Positions 26,724 through 36,228 of a DNA stretch of 64,000 nt are shown in pieces. The notes below the pieces were generated by a model, which saw only the letters and a list, made by a program, of their open reading frames with translations, did not search any database and was not told the origin of the DNA. The stretch is from Salinibacillus xinjiangensis. Lineage in GTDB: Bacteria > Bacillota > Bacilli > Bacillales > Alkalibacillaceae. The stretch is taken from assembly GCF_009649735.1 (NCBI RefSeq), contig NZ_WJNH01000005.1, positions 1 to 64,000 of the forward strand. The letters run 5' to 3'. A program made the translations under genes and the position numbers. How positions within the stretch are numbered: position 1 is the first letter of the stretch; each line of letters begins with the position of its first letter.

Positions 26724-27503
26724 TTACCCTTCCCCCAATACGAGACCTTGTTTCCAGGATACATTTTTTAATTCCTGATTTAATAAGGTCTTTAATTCTC
26801 CAAATTTTGCAGGTAAATCATCTATATAAGATTCTAATTTCATGGCCAGTCTCGGAATCATATTTTCGAACATACGAATGACGTCTTGTTCGGTATTCCT
26901 CTGTGTTAACAGACCAATAACAGATGATTGGTTCTGTTTCTGATAAAGCCTTAACTCTAATGATAATCTTTTCATAAGGAGCCAATTTTGAATAGCAATG
27001 TTACAACCGGAAACCTCAAAGTAATTGGCTACCTGTACAACTAAGGCTGATTCAACCTCTTTTAATTCCTCTAAAAGATGATTAATGGAATGTATATCAC
27101 TCTGATAAATGATCATTTTCCGTTCATTTATATCTCGAATGGCTCTAGACAAAACACCAATCATCTGGATATCCTCTATATTTGACAAAATATGGTAGAA
27201 TAGTCCGCTATATAAGTCACCAGCTAAAACCGTCATTTGTTTATCAGACTTAAAAGAATTCGTTTGATCAGCATTTTGAATTGCAACAAAGTCGTGAATA
27301 TCTAATGCTGTTTGAACCAGCATAGTTGCTAAAATATATTTTTCTTTATCATGATTTTCAATGCCCGCTTCGGTTAATATAGAATGTAAAAATAAAATTT
27401 TATCATCAGAAATGATTGCCTCTTCTTGCGGTAATTCCTGAAAAGGTTCAGACATATATTTTGTTAATTTATCTTTTATATTTTGCATCACAATGGGATC
27501 CAA
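26724..27503 (-). CDS. hepS: Heptaprenyl diphosphate synthase component I
   Basis: Non-catalytic partner of HepT that sets chain length. 259 residues, all-helical and poorly conserved, identified by VLAGDLYSGLFYHILS, ILATMLVQTALDIHDF and its place upstream of menG-hepT. TTG 27503 lies 6 nt after AAGGTGA and is my choice; ATG 27488 is the alternative with a poorer site. Confidence 0.92.
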   Translation of the reverse strand: MDPIVMQNIKDKLTKYMSEPFQELPQEEAIISDDKILFLHSILTEAGIENHDKEKYILATMLVQTALDIHDFVAIQNADQTNSFKSDKQMTVLAGDLYSGLFYHILSNIEDIQMIGVLSRAIRDINERKMIIYQSDIHSINHLLEELKEVESALVVQVANYFEVSGCNIAIQNWLLMKRLSLELRLYQKQNQSSVIGLLTQRNTEQDVIRMFENMIPRLAMKLESYIDDLPAKFGELKTLLNQELKNVSWKQGLVLGEG

Positions 27504-27609
27504 CTCAAATCACCTTGACCCTTCTTAACAGACGCTTTAATACTTATTATGTCACAAGGGTTTAGTTTCTCATTCTAAACCGTAATAAATATAAAAAGCA
27601 GAGAAACCA

Positions 27610-27840
27610 TCACTCTGCCTCGTTGTTCATCTCTCCGTGGCTTGTTTGAATTAATGCCTTACCACGTATTTTTACAGCAGATGTATGTTCCGTAAACTGA
27701 GCAATCATTACTTCACCCTTGTCCAGTTTTTCGGAATGATGGAAACGGGTGTCTGTACCTCTAGTCAAGCCAATCACATTGACCCCGTCCTCTAAAGCTT
27801 TTATGACAAAAAAATCATTATTTGAAGTATTGGAACTCAT
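27610..27840 (-). CDS. mtrB: trp RNA-binding attenuation protein (TRAP)
   Basis: Forms an 11-subunit ring that, with bound tryptophan, wraps (G/U)AG repeats in RNA. 76 residues from ATG 27840 behind AAGGAGG. The core [33 protein letters not shown] is nearly identical to B. subtilis, and the RNA-contact residues are kept (Lys38, Lys57, Arg59, equivalent to 37, 56 and 58). In B. subtilis folE (mtrA) lies upstream in the same operon; here hbs does. The trp operon it usually controls is absent from its classic position in this window. Confidence 0.97.
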   Translation of the reverse strand: MSSNTSNNDFFVIKALEDGVNVIGLTRGTDTRFHHSEKLDKGEVMIAQFTEHTSAVKIRGKALIQTSHGEMNNEAE

Positions 27841-27976
27841 AAAATATAGTTCCTCCTTACCCGCCATTTTTTGTTACGTTCATATTTTAACATTAACAAC
27901 AACGATAATCTATTGAAAAATGCCAAAAAAGACCCAGAACGACAGATAGACGGCAAAATGATGAAATTTTTTCCAT

Positions 27977-28006
27977 AAAAAAAAGAGGGGGATACCCTCT
28001 TTTTTC
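27977..28006 (-). terminator. hbs terminator
   Basis: AAAAAAGAGGG / CCCTCTTTTTT stem with a strong T run on the minus strand, 20 bp below the hbs stop. Confidence 0.9.
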
Positions 28007-28025
28007 AAAAAGCCCTATGTACATA

Positions 28026-28298
28026 TTATTTTACAGCATCCTTAAGGGCTTTCCCTGGTTTGAATGCAGGAACTTTGCTAGCTGGAATTTCGATTTCATC
28101 ACCAGTTTGTGGGTTACGTCCTTTACGAGCTGCACGCTCACGAACTTCAAAGTTACCAAAACCAATTAGTTGAACCTTGTCTCCACTTGTTAATGAATCA
28201 GTAATGGATTCGAAAACTGCGTCTACTGCTGTAGCAGCATCCTTTTTGGAAAGATCACTTTTTTCAGCAACTGCATTTACTAGTTCTGTTTTGTTCAT
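28026..28298 (-). CDS. hbs: HU-family DNA-binding protein HBsu
   Basis: Nucleoid-associated histone-like protein. 90 residues from ATG 28298, with an excellent AGGAGGTG site. Conserved [25 protein letters not shown]-type beta-arm with the conserved Pro, then [19 protein letters not shown]. An in-frame start three codons earlier (28307) is inside the ribosome binding site. Confidence 0.98.
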   Translation of the reverse strand: MNKTELVNAVAEKSDLSKKDAATAVDAVFESITDSLTSGDKVQLIGFGNFEVRERAARKGRNPQTGDEIEIPASKVPAFKPGKALKDAVK

Positions 28299-28430
28299 GT
28301 CTTTCACCTCCTCCCAAAATCAAACAATCTAGTTAGAATAACAGGAATCTAAAATTCCAATCACTCCATTAGTTAACAATTTTAGTACATTTTATACTTG
28401 AAAAGCCCACCAAATATGGTGACAAGCCTT

Positions 28431-28459
28431 ATCTTAACCGAATTTACGAGGAATTTCAA
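28431..28459 (-). promoter_or_regulatory. Candidate SigA-type promoter of hbs
   Basis: Minus strand: -35 TTGAAA (28454-28459), 17-bp spacer, -10 TAAGAT (28431-28436), about 130 bp before the hbs ATG. The 28299-28604 gap is AT-rich, holds no credible gene, and may carry further promoters. Confidence 0.5.
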
Positions 28460-28604
28460 TAAATTTAGCCAAAATTCTTCAAGATATGTTTATTTTTCCT
28501 ATCATTTTTTTGCTTTGTTTAACTGCATGATACCACAATATAGACAAGGTTAGCAATGGCAAAACCTTGTCATATCAACCTTTATCCCCTTTATTTAGAC
28601 AAAA

Positions 28605-28629
28605 CAAAAAAGCGGCTTAAGCCGCTTTT
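28605..28629 (-). terminator. spoIVA terminator
   Basis: Perfect AAAAAGCGGC-TT AA-GCCGCTTTTT palindrome 19 bp after the spoIVA stop, with a T run. Confidence 0.9.
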
Positions 28630-28647
28630 TGATTATGACACTATTAT

Positions 28648-30126
28648 TTATAGAATTATGGCGATTAGCCCGCCACTGCCTTCGTTAATGATTCTTTCTA
28701 ATGTATCTTTTAATTTATATCTAGCATTCTCAGGCATTAAAGAAAGTTTAGCTTGAATACCCTCTCTAACAATGGAGCTTAACGATCTACCGAAGATATC
28801 GGATTGCCAAATCGATAGTGGATCTTCCTCAAAATCTTGCATTAAGTATCGAACCAGCTCCTCACTTTGCTTTTCTGTTCCAATAATCGGAGCAAATTCA
28901 GATTCGACATCTACTTTAACCATATGAATGGACGGGGCAACCGCTTTTAACCGAACTCCGTATCGAGAGCCTTGACGAATAATTTCAGGTTCATCCAACA
29001 CCATATCCTCGAGTGTAGGAGCTGCAATCCCATAACCTGTCTGTTTTACCATACTTAATGCCTCAGAAACTTGATCGTACTCGCGTTTTGCAGTTGCAAA
29101 GTCTTGCATAAGTTCTAACAGATGGTCTTTTCCTCTAATTTCTACGCCGACAATTTCTTTTAGAACGTGATCATAGAGTTCATCTGGGGCTTGCAGGTCA
29201 ATTTCTGCAATTCCTTCACCCATTTCCATTCCTGCAATTTGAGCCCTCTCAACAAAGTCATAGTCATAGAAGTGTCCAACTACCCTGTCTACATCCCTTA
29301 ATCTCTTAATATCCTTTACAGTGTCCTGAATGGCTTCCTCATAACGGTTCTTTAACCAATGCTCATCCTTCAACACCATAACCCAGCTAGGTAAGTTCAC
29401 ATTCACCTCTAAAACAGGGAATTCATAAAGGGCCTCACGTAGCACATTGTAAACATCATGCTCACGCATATCCTCAACACTTACCGCGACAACTGGGATA
29501 TCATATTTCTCTTTTAGTTCTTCTCTTAGCAGCTCGGTTTCTTGAGAATGAGGATGAACACTATTTAGCACCATAATAAAAGGCTTGCCTACTTCCTTTA
29601 ATTCACTAACAACTTTTTCCTCAGCCTCTTCGTAATCCCCACGAGGAATATCTCCAATAGAGCCATCTGTCGTTACGACTACCCCAATGGTGGAGTGTTC
29701 CTGAATAACCTTTCTCGTTCCAATCTCTGCAGCCTCGTGAAACGGAATTGGTTCTTCATACCATGGAGTGTTGATCATCCGAGGCCCGTTCTCATCCTCA
29801 AATCCTCTCGCCCCATCAACTGTATACCCAACACAATCAACAAGACGTACATTTACGTCTAAGCCTTCATCCACACTAACGGAAACAGCTTGATTCGGAA
29901 TGAATTTCGGCTCAGTCGTCATTATTGTTCTTCCAGCTGCACTTTGAGGTAATTCGTCCTGTGCTCGAGCCCTTTCTCCTTCATCTTCTATGTTTGGTAA
30001 AACAACTAAATCCATAAACTTTTTTATGAATGTTGACTTACCAGTTCGAACTGCTCCTACGACGCCAAGATAAATATCTCCGTTGGTACGTTTCGATATG
30101 TCCTTAAAAATATCGACTCTTTCCAA
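28648..30126 (-). CDS. spoIVA: Stage IV sporulation protein A, spore coat ATPase
   Basis: Polymerises around the forespore and forms the coat basement layer. 492 residues from TTG 30126, exactly the B. subtilis length. The N-terminal P-loop VGAVRTGKSTFIKKF, the TRAFAC-like ATPase core, and the invariant C-terminus ending NEGSGGLIAIIL are all present. TTG is supported by GGGAGGGG 8 nt upstream; an ATG at 30267 would add 47 unrelated residues. A SigE promoter sits upstream. Confidence 0.97.
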   Translation of the reverse strand: MERVDIFKDISKRTNGDIYLGVVGAVRTGKSTFIKKFMDLVVLPNIEDEGERARAQDELPQSAAGRTIMTTEPKFIPNQAVSVSVDEGLDVNVRLVDCVGYTVDGARGFEDENGPRMINTPWYEEPIPFHEAAEIGTRKVIQEHSTIGVVVTTDGSIGDIPRGDYEEAEEKVVSELKEVGKPFIMVLNSVHPHSQETELLREELKEKYDIPVVAVSVEDMREHDVYNVLREALYEFPVLEVNVNLPSWVMVLKDEHWLKNRYEEAIQDTVKDIKRLRDVDRVVGHFYDYDFVERAQIAGMEMGEGIAEIDLQAPDELYDHVLKEIVGVEIRGKDHLLELMQDFATAKREYDQVSEALSMVKQTGYGIAAPTLEDMVLDEPEIIRQGSRYGVRLKAVAPSIHMVKVDVESEFAPIIGTEKQSEELVRYLMQDFEEDPLSIWQSDIFGRSLSSIVREGIQAKLSLMPENARYKLKDTLERIINEGSGGLIAIIL

Positions 30127-30198
30127 GTGATCCCCTCCCGATACATAAACTTCATAGAAAAATAAAGACAAAACACGAATACAATTCTGTGACACTAA

Positions 30199-30230
30199 AA
30201 GTCTATGATGTTGTCCTATCAAAATATGAC
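30199..30230 (-). promoter_or_regulatory. SigE-type promoter of spoIVA
   Basis: Minus strand: -35 GTCATATTT (30222-30230), 14-bp spacer, -10 CATAGACTT (30199-30207), close to the mother-cell SigE consensus (ATATT, 14 bp, CATACAnT). It is 73 bp above the TTG start. spoIVA is a known SigE gene. The rest of the 30127-30449 gap shows no gene. Confidence 0.75.
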
Positions 30231-30403
30231 TAAAATATTTTAAAATGGGAAAACGATAGGTATTCATATGTATTTTTTTAGATTTTGATGCGTTCTACTA
30301 ACACCACCTTAGTTTTCCTCATATTCTTTCTTTAGCACAAGCATAAAAACAGCATACCAACAGAGCAAATTCATCCGAACATGATACACTATATTCCTCC
30401 AAA

Positions 30404-30437
30404 CAAAAAAAGATACCTCTAATAGGCATCTTTTTTA
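30404..30437 (-). terminator. yphF terminator
   Basis: Minus strand AAAAAGATGCCT / AGGTATCTTTTTTT hairpin 13 bp after the yphF stop. Confidence 0.85.
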
Positions 30438-30449
30438 CTATTTTTGCTA

Positions 30450-31178
30450 TTAATTTTCTTTATTAGTTTGAAAAACAGGTTCTCCCTTTTCAATTGTATA
30501 CGGAAGAGAATAGGCTGGTACAATCGGATAATGCTCGGCCAAAATCATTCGGATATCGTCTCCAGGTTTATAATTGTGCTTATGTTCTTGTAAGGCCTTA
30601 AATAAATCAATTCGATAATCAATAAATAGCTTACCATTTGAATCCATCACAACGGGCAAATTAGAGCCTGAATATGGACTTTTTACCACTGGTGGATGCT
30701 CTAATCCTAATTTCTCGGCATTCACCTTATACACCTCATTTGTAATTTTTTCACCAAATGGCGGGTATAGATTTTCATTTCGATATATTTCTATTTGAAA
30801 ATTTAATTCTCTTAATTTCTCAGCAAAACGTAAATCCACTAATTTTACGTTGGCTTCATTTTCTGGATCTAAGATAACATACTGAAAATACCCACCCTCT
30901 TCATAGGCATTACCAGGCGTTGATGCTAAAAATCCATTTTGTTTTAGCTTTTTAAAATCGATTGGGTATTTAATAAAAGTCGGTGTATCGCTGTCTCTTG
31001 TTTTGATTGGCAGCCGTCCATTATTTTGTTTTTGGAAGTCTGTCACGGCTTGTTGAACTACCTCAAGTTGTAAATCATCTGGCACCTGATTCTTTTTAAG
31101 CTCTTCTTGAGGATATAAACAACCAGATAACATTGCTATACCTACTACACTGATTATCATAAGCCATAATCGTTTCAT
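30450..31178 (-). CDS. yphF: Lipoprotein YphF
   Basis: 242 residues. N-terminal signal ending in the lipobox LSGC (Cys20), so predicted to be a lipid-anchored extracytoplasmic protein. No enzyme motif. Length, sequence pattern and location above spoIVA match YphF of B. subtilis, function unknown. yphE lies 20 bp upstream. Confidence 0.9.
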   Translation of the reverse strand: MKRLWLMIISVVGIAMLSGCLYPQEELKKNQVPDDLQLEVVQQAVTDFQKQNNGRLPIKTRDSDTPTFIKYPIDFKKLKQNGFLASTPGNAYEEGGYFQYVILDPENEANVKLVDLRFAEKLRELNFQIEIYRNENLYPPFGEKITNEVYKVNAEKLGLEHPPVVKSPYSGSNLPVVMDSNGKLFIDYRIDLFKALQEHKHNYKPGDDIRMILAEHYPIVPAYSLPYTIEKGEPVFQTNKEN

Positions 31179-31198
31179 GCTGAATTCCTCCGTTACTA

Positions 31199-31399
31199 TT
31201 ACGCAGTTGGTCCACTAAATACAATATAAAAAATGATAATTCCACCTACAACCATAAATATGTAAGCAAGAATACCAGTAATCACACTGAAGAATCCCTG
31301 CAGTTTGTTTCTACTTAAATAAATTAAACCGATTGCAAGAAATAAAAAGATCATTCCAGCAAAGGATATGTACATCTTTAACATACTCTGACTCATCAT
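31199..31399 (-). CDS. yphE: Small membrane protein YphE (DUF2768)
   Basis: 66 residues with two hydrophobic helices (about 8-28 and 35-60). Matches YphE in size and position between yphF and spoVIF. Function unknown. Confidence 0.88.
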   Translation of the reverse strand: MMSQSMLKMYISFAGMIFLFLAIGLIYLSRNKLQGFFSVITGILAYIFMVVGGIIIFYIVFSGPTA

Positions 31400-31544
31400 T
31401 AAACGCTCCTTTAAAGCCCTTTAAAACCACTAATTTATACTTGTCCTATATTTTGATACCTTATATCAAGTATAAAATTCGACAATATTATATCATATCA
31501 AGACATATTATGGATAGAAAAACAGTACCACTCTAAAAAGCAAG

Positions 31545-31577
31545 CAAAAACCGAGGTGAAGGGGCTAACACCTCGGT
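31545..31577 (-). terminator. spoVIF terminator
   Basis: CCGAGGTG (31551-31558) / CACCTCGG (31569-31576) hairpin followed on the minus strand by TTTTTGCTTGC. Confidence 0.85.
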
Positions 31578-31682
31578 CTAACTAAATTTATCCCTTACCT
31601 TGCAGCTCTATTTAGATTTATTGCTGCGGTTTATTGTATGCGTACACGAATATTGTTGTATACTCATGTGCCCAAGCAATCT

Positions 31683-31946
31683 TTATTTCTTTAACATCTT
31701 TTGCAGTGTGTTCATATCCATTGGCATGTTTTGTTTTGTGATCATATTAACAATTTGGTCTTCCTTCGCTTTTGGTAAAGGTTTATTTGCCATTTTTGAA
31801 AGTTTACGAACCAGTTTGCGAACGGTTTTTTCATCTGAAAAATCTGCATTTTTAACCGAATCGGCAACTTTCAGTATTTCATTGGATGATATATTCGCAT
31901 TGTTTTCGATGTGACCAAATAAATTGTTTTGAGAGTCTTTTCCCAC
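31683..31946 (-). CDS. spoVIF: Stage VI sporulation protein F family
   Basis: 87 residues, soluble. The pattern LFGHIENNANISSNEILKVADSVKNADFSDEKTVRKLVRKLSKMANKPLP followed by MDMNTLQKML is that of the SpoVIF/YjcC family, which affects late coat and cortex assembly through GerR in B. subtilis. It lies next to gpsA, as in many Bacillaceae, and is closed by its own terminator. The overlapping plus-strand ORF is a shadow. Symbol by family similarity. Confidence 0.82.
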   Translation of the reverse strand: MGKDSQNNLFGHIENNANISSNEILKVADSVKNADFSDEKTVRKLVRKLSKMANKPLPKAKEDQIVNMITKQNMPMDMNTLQKMLKK

Positions 31947-32012
31947 AGCCCTACCTCCTTGTCAGTGCGTTTCACCAATATTATATGCAAGGAATGTAGG
32001 GGTGTGAGATGA

Positions 32013-33050
32013 TTAAAGCGTTTGATTACTTAAATCATCTGGTAATTCTTCAACTTCGTGGGTTTTTCCCCTATTCATTAACTGGTCCACAACATCTTTT
32101 GGTTTCTTTTGGTTAAAAAGCAGGTTGTATATCCCATTTGTAATCGGCATTTCGATTCCACGTTCTGCTGACAATTGGTGTGCAGCTTTCGTCGTCCTCA
32201 CACCTTCCACAACCATGCCCATTTGGTCTAACACGTCCTCTAGTTTATATCCTTTACCTAACAAGTGACCAGCTCTCCAGTTTCGACTGTGGGAGCTGGT
32301 ACAGGTGACAATTAAGTCCCCCACTCCGGTTAAACCAGCAAATGTTAAGGGATTAGCTCCCATCGAAGAACCAAGTCGAGCAATTTCAGCCAACCCTCTT
32401 GTAATAAGAGCAGCTTTTGCGTTATCTCCATAATCCAATCCATCAGAAATTCCCGCACCTAATGCGATAATGTTCTTCAAGGCTCCACCAAGCTCTACGC
32501 CTACGATGTCAGGATTGGTGTACACGCGAAAGCTTTCATTTATAAAAAGGTCCTGTGCATGCTGAGCAAGAGTTTCATCCGTAGAAGAAACCGTCACTGT
32601 GGTTGGATGTCTAGCCCCAACCTCTTCAGCATGACTTGGTCCAGAAAGCACGACAACTTCCCCATATAAGTCCTTGGGCAGTTCTTCTTCAATTACCTCT
32701 GAAACCCGCTTCAACGAATCTGGCTCAATACCCTTACTCGCATGAATTAAGGTTACTTTATGATGTAAAAGGCCTTTAAGCTGTTGACATACCTCTCGTA
32801 TAGCTTTTGTAGGCACAACAAGCACAATGGCTTCCACATCATTAATGGCCTTCTGTAAATCATGGTAGGCTGTAATTTGTTTGGGAAGCTCAATCCCTTT
32901 TAAGTATCGTTCATTCATATGGGTTTCGTTAATTTCTTTTGCCTGCTCTTTTCTATGTGTCCAAAGTCTTACCTCATGTTGATTATCACCTAACACTAAG
33001 GCTAAGGCAGTTCCCCAGCTGCCTGCACCTAAAACAGCAACTTTCCCCAT
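32013..33050 (-). CDS. gpsA: NAD(P)H-dependent glycerol-3-phosphate dehydrogenase
   Basis: Makes sn-glycerol-3-phosphate for phospholipids. 345 residues from ATG 33050, as in B. subtilis. N-terminal AVLGAGSWGTALALVL, ASKGIEPDSL, SGPSHAEEV, GVELGGALKNIIALGAGISDGL with the catalytic Lys, and GLTGVGDLIVTCTSSHSRN. Two adjacent ATG codons exist (33053 and 33050); AGGAGG spacing favours the second. 15 bp below der. Confidence 0.97.
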   Translation of the reverse strand: MGKVAVLGAGSWGTALALVLGDNQHEVRLWTHRKEQAKEINETHMNERYLKGIELPKQITAYHDLQKAINDVEAIVLVVPTKAIREVCQQLKGLLHHKVTLIHASKGIEPDSLKRVSEVIEEELPKDLYGEVVVLSGPSHAEEVGARHPTTVTVSSTDETLAQHAQDLFINESFRVYTNPDIVGVELGGALKNIIALGAGISDGLDYGDNAKAALITRGLAEIARLGSSMGANPLTFAGLTGVGDLIVTCTSSHSRNWRAGHLLGKGYKLEDVLDQMGMVVEGVRTTKAAHQLSAERGIEMPITNGIYNLLFNQKKPKDVVDQLMNRGKTHEVEELPDDLSNQTL

Positions 33051-33065
33051 CATCTAGCCTCCTTA

Positions 33066-34376
33066 TCATTTCCTCTGACGTGCATAAATCTTTATTGGAG
33101 TTCCCTCAAAACCAAAAGCCTCCCGAAAGCGATTCTCTAAAAATCGTTTATAAGAGAAATGCATAAGCTCTGGATCATTAACAAATACCACGAAGGTAGG
33201 CGGCTTCACGGCCACTTGAGTAGCATACAGGATTTTAAGCTTTCTTCCTTTAATCGAAGGAGTAGGGTTAATCGCTAGGGAATCTACAATCACTTCATTT
33301 AAGATGTTCGTTTGTACACGTTTCGCATGGTTCTCGCTCGCCTCTACAATTTTCGGCATTAACGTATGTATTCTTTTCTTTGTAATGGCAGATAAAAAGA
33401 CAATCGGGGCATAATCTAAAAACTGAAAACCATCCCTTACCTTATCCTCAAACTTTTTCATTGTCTTATCATCTTTTTCTACTGTATCCCACTTATTTAC
33501 GACAATGATAACAGCTTTCCCTGCTTCATGAGCATAACCAGCAATTTTCTTATCCTGTTCGATAATCCCTGAATCTGCATCCAATACCACTAAAACAACA
33601 TCCGACCGCTCAATAGCTTTAAGTGCCCGCAAAACACTATACTTCTCCGTTTTTTCATAGACCTTACCGCGTTTCCTCATTCCTGCCGTGTCAATAATGA
33701 CATATTCATCACCATCACGAGTAAAATTCGTATCAATGGCATCTCTTGTTGTTCCAGCAATGTCACTTACAATGACACGTTCTTCACCCAGAATCGCGTT
33801 TACAAGTGAGGATTTTCCTACGTTCGGTCGGCCAATCAGGCTAAAGCGGATCACGTCATCGTCGATATCCTCTATTTCACGCTCTGGAAAATGTTTGATT
33901 ACCTCATCAAGCAAATCCCCAAGGCCTAAACCGTGGGTACCTGAGATTGGAAAGGGCTCTCCAAAGCCTAAAGAGTAATACTCGTAGATTCGATCTCTCA
34001 TGTCTGGATTATCCATCTTATTTACCGCTAACACCACAGGTTTATTTGATTTAAATAACATACGTGATACTTCCTCATCTGCTGCGGTTGCGCCTTCTCT
34101 TCCATCAATCATAAAGATTATGACATCTGATTCGTCGATAGCAATCTCGGCTTGCTGTCTCATTTGAACGAGTAGGGGCTCATCTCCAATTTCTATACCC
34201 CCTGTATCTATTATGTTAAACCTCGTATTTAACCACTCTGCTTCTGAATATATACGGTCACGTGTAACACCTGGGATATCTTCAACAATGGAAATTCTTT
34301 CACCAACTAATCGGTTAAAGATAGTTGATTTTCCCACATTTGGTTTCCCCACGATCGCCACTACTGATTTTCGCAT
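33066..34376 (-). CDS. der: Ribosome biogenesis GTPase Der (EngA)
   Basis: Essential 50S assembly GTPase. 436 residues, identical to B. subtilis. Two tandem G domains: [13 protein letters not shown] and NKMD in the first half, [19 protein letters not shown] and NKWD in the second, then the KH-like C-terminal domain (about 350-436). First gene of der-gpsA. Its upstream gap (34377-34533) shows nothing recognisable. Confidence 0.98.
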   Translation of the reverse strand: MRKSVVAIVGKPNVGKSTIFNRLVGERISIVEDIPGVTRDRIYSEAEWLNTRFNIIDTGGIEIGDEPLLVQMRQQAEIAIDESDVIIFMIDGREGATAADEEVSRMLFKSNKPVVLAVNKMDNPDMRDRIYEYYSLGFGEPFPISGTHGLGLGDLLDEVIKHFPEREIEDIDDDVIRFSLIGRPNVGKSSLVNAILGEERVIVSDIAGTTRDAIDTNFTRDGDEYVIIDTAGMRKRGKVYEKTEKYSVLRALKAIERSDVVLVVLDADSGIIEQDKKIAGYAHEAGKAVIIVVNKWDTVEKDDKTMKKFEDKVRDGFQFLDYAPIVFLSAITKKRIHTLMPKIVEASENHAKRVQTNILNEVIVDSLAINPTPSIKGRKLKILYATQVAVKPPTFVVFVNDPELMHFSYKRFLENRFREAFGFEGTPIKIYARQRK

Positions 34377-34533
34377 TTTAGGTTCACCCTTTATATGTTC
34401 GTGTTAAAAACTTATTTTCGCACGTTAGCGAATTCATTTTTTTCTAGTGTGTTCAAAACCCTTCTTATACAGAAGAGCCTGTATCTAGCTTTTATATTTT
34501 AGCAAAAGTGGTATAAATAAACAAATCTTGCTT

Positions 34534-35127
34534 CTATACTTTTAACTTTACTCTTGCATTTCGCAAAGCTTGTTCTACCTTTTCACTAAATTGTCGAATT
34601 TTATACACAGTTGTTAACAAGAGAATCATTAAGACTAAATCTATAAGATATGTATAGTCACCTATAGTTTCCTGAAAACCATAGGATTTTCGAACCAATC
34701 CAAATAATAGCTGTCCAAAGGATGTACTGACCATCCAGACCGCAATTCGATCTTTTAGTTCATCTATAAATATAAATAATAAGAGACTACTAACTGCTAC
34801 AACAAGAATAGAACTTGATATAAACAGCCACAAGGGATTTAATTTTTCCCAGATTTGTAGGCCGCTATATCCAAAGCTTAGACTAATGGTTAAACACATC
34901 GGTACCAATTTCTGTTTCGTTCTTGATAACAAAAACATACCTAGCAGTAAATTTGGCAATAATGGCCAATAAATCATAATGCCTAGGCTGATAAAATACA
35001 TATTTGATATGATGATTAACATGAGAACGCCTGATGAATAATAAAATCTTTTAACATGATCTTTTTCAAAGAAATAAACGATAATCCATAACAACCAAGC
35101 TAACCAATAAAATACCCAATTTTCCAT
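34534..35127 (-). CDS. yphA: Integral membrane protein YphA/SeaA-like
   Basis: 197 residues with about six hydrophobic helices and a basic C-terminal tail. Its position between fni/ypfD and der, its length and topology fit YphA of B. subtilis, named SeaA for a role in spore envelope assembly; sequence recognition is moderate. Its ribosome binding site (GGTAGGTG) lies inside the right arm of the fni terminator and the ATG directly follows the T run. Confidence 0.7.
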   Translation of the reverse strand: MENWVFYWLAWLLWIIVYFFEKDHVKRFYYSSGVLMLIIISNMYFISLGIMIYWPLLPNLLLGMFLLSRTKQKLVPMCLTISLSFGYSGLQIWEKLNPLWLFISSSILVVAVSSLLLFIFIDELKDRIAVWMVSTSFGQLLFGLVRKSYGFQETIGDYTYLIDLVLMILLLTTVYKIRQFSEKVEQALRNARVKLKV

Positions 35128-35165
35128 AAAAAAACACCTACCATTTTCAGTATAGGTGTTTTTTT
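35128..35165 (-). terminator. fni terminator overlapping the yphA ribosome binding site
   Basis: Perfect 13-bp stem AAAAAAACACCTA / TAGGTGTTTTTTT with a 12-nt loop. On the minus strand the right arm contains the AGGTG of the yphA translation start and the T run abuts its ATG. Confidence 0.85.
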
Positions 35166-35181
35166 ATGAACTTAATCACTT

Positions 35182-36213
35182 TTATACATTCTTTGTTCTT
35201 TGTTCAATCCATTCCTTTGTACGACCATATAAGACATGTGGAGAGTTGTTCAGCTTGCTTATATGGTCAGCACCAAGAGTGACCATGGCAATTTTGATTT
35301 CATCGTGAATGGAGTCAATTTTGGTTAAAAGGCTGTCAAATCCATCCTCCATAAGTGTACGAATCATTGGGCCTGCTATGCCGAACATCCTTGCGCCAAG
35401 GATTAATGCCTTCACCCCATCTAAGCCATGTCGAACTCCTCCTGAGGCAATTAAATTTACATCTGGATATGCAAATGAGACCTCTTTAAGCGATATAAGC
35501 GTAGGAATTCCCCATGTGTTAAATGATTGTAAATGCTCGTCTCGCCGGTTATTTTCAATGACGGAGAAGCTTGTACCGCCTTTTCCACCCACATCAATGT
35601 ACTGAATCCCAATCTCCTTTAACATTTTTGCGCTTTCCTTAGAAATGCCAAAACCAACCTCTTTTATGATTAAAGGAATGGAGACATGCTCACGTATTTG
35701 TTCAATATTTTTTAACCGCTCAGAGAAGTCTCGGTCTCCTTCAGGCATTATTAATTCCTGCATTACATTTAAATGGATTTGAAGAGCATTTGCTTCAAGC
35801 ATATCGATAGCCCTTAAAGCTTGATCAACACTTGCCTCACTACCGATATTTGCAATCACAACACCGTTAGGGTTTTCCTTACGTACGACTTCATATGTCT
35901 TTTTTTCGGTCTCATCTTTTAATGCAGACATTTGTGATCCTACCGCCATGGCAATGTTTTTTGTTTTCGCAGCGGCTGCAAGGTTGCGATTAATTTCTTC
36001 GGTTTTTTTGCCTCCCCCACCTGTCATTGCATTGATAAAAAGAGGCGAACTTAAAGAAAGTTCGCCGCATTGTGTTCTTAAGGAGACCTGATCCCAATTA
36101 AGGTGAGTCAAGCTTTGATGAATGACTTCCATTTCATCAAAGCTATTAAGCGTTGTTTGTCCTTGCTTAATGACTTCTTCTATGTGGGATATTTTACGCT
36201 TAGCTCGTTCCAT
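35182..36213 (-). CDS. fni: Isopentenyl-diphosphate delta-isomerase, type 2 (FMN)
   Basis: Interconverts IPP and DMAPP with reduced FMN. 343 residues from ATG 36213 (GGTGAT upstream; the TTG at 36225 contains that site). FMN-binding TIM barrel motifs: INAMTGGGGKKTEEIN, VGSQMSALKD, LQIHLNVMQELIMPEGDRDF, IIKEVGFGIS, DVGGKGGTSFSVIENNRR and ASGGVRHGLDG. It supplies isoprenoid units to HepS/HepT. Confidence 0.96.
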   Translation of the reverse strand: MERAKRKISHIEEVIKQGQTTLNSFDEMEVIHQSLTHLNWDQVSLRTQCGELSLSSPLFINAMTGGGGKKTEEINRNLAAAAKTKNIAMAVGSQMSALKDETEKKTYEVVRKENPNGVVIANIGSEASVDQALRAIDMLEANALQIHLNVMQELIMPEGDRDFSERLKNIEQIREHVSIPLIIKEVGFGISKESAKMLKEIGIQYIDVGGKGGTSFSVIENNRRDEHLQSFNTWGIPTLISLKEVSFAYPDVNLIASGGVRHGLDGVKALILGARMFGIAGPMIRTLMEDGFDSLLTKIDSIHDEIKIAMVTLGADHISKLNNSPHVLYGRTKEWIEQRTKNV

Positions 36214-36228
36214 GTTTATCACCAAATT

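Noticed and set aside
31600-31914. Plus-strand ORF of 104 codons opposite spoVIF
   Set aside because: A shadow of spoVIF; the minus-strand frame has the family pattern, and the plus frame has no ribosome binding site.
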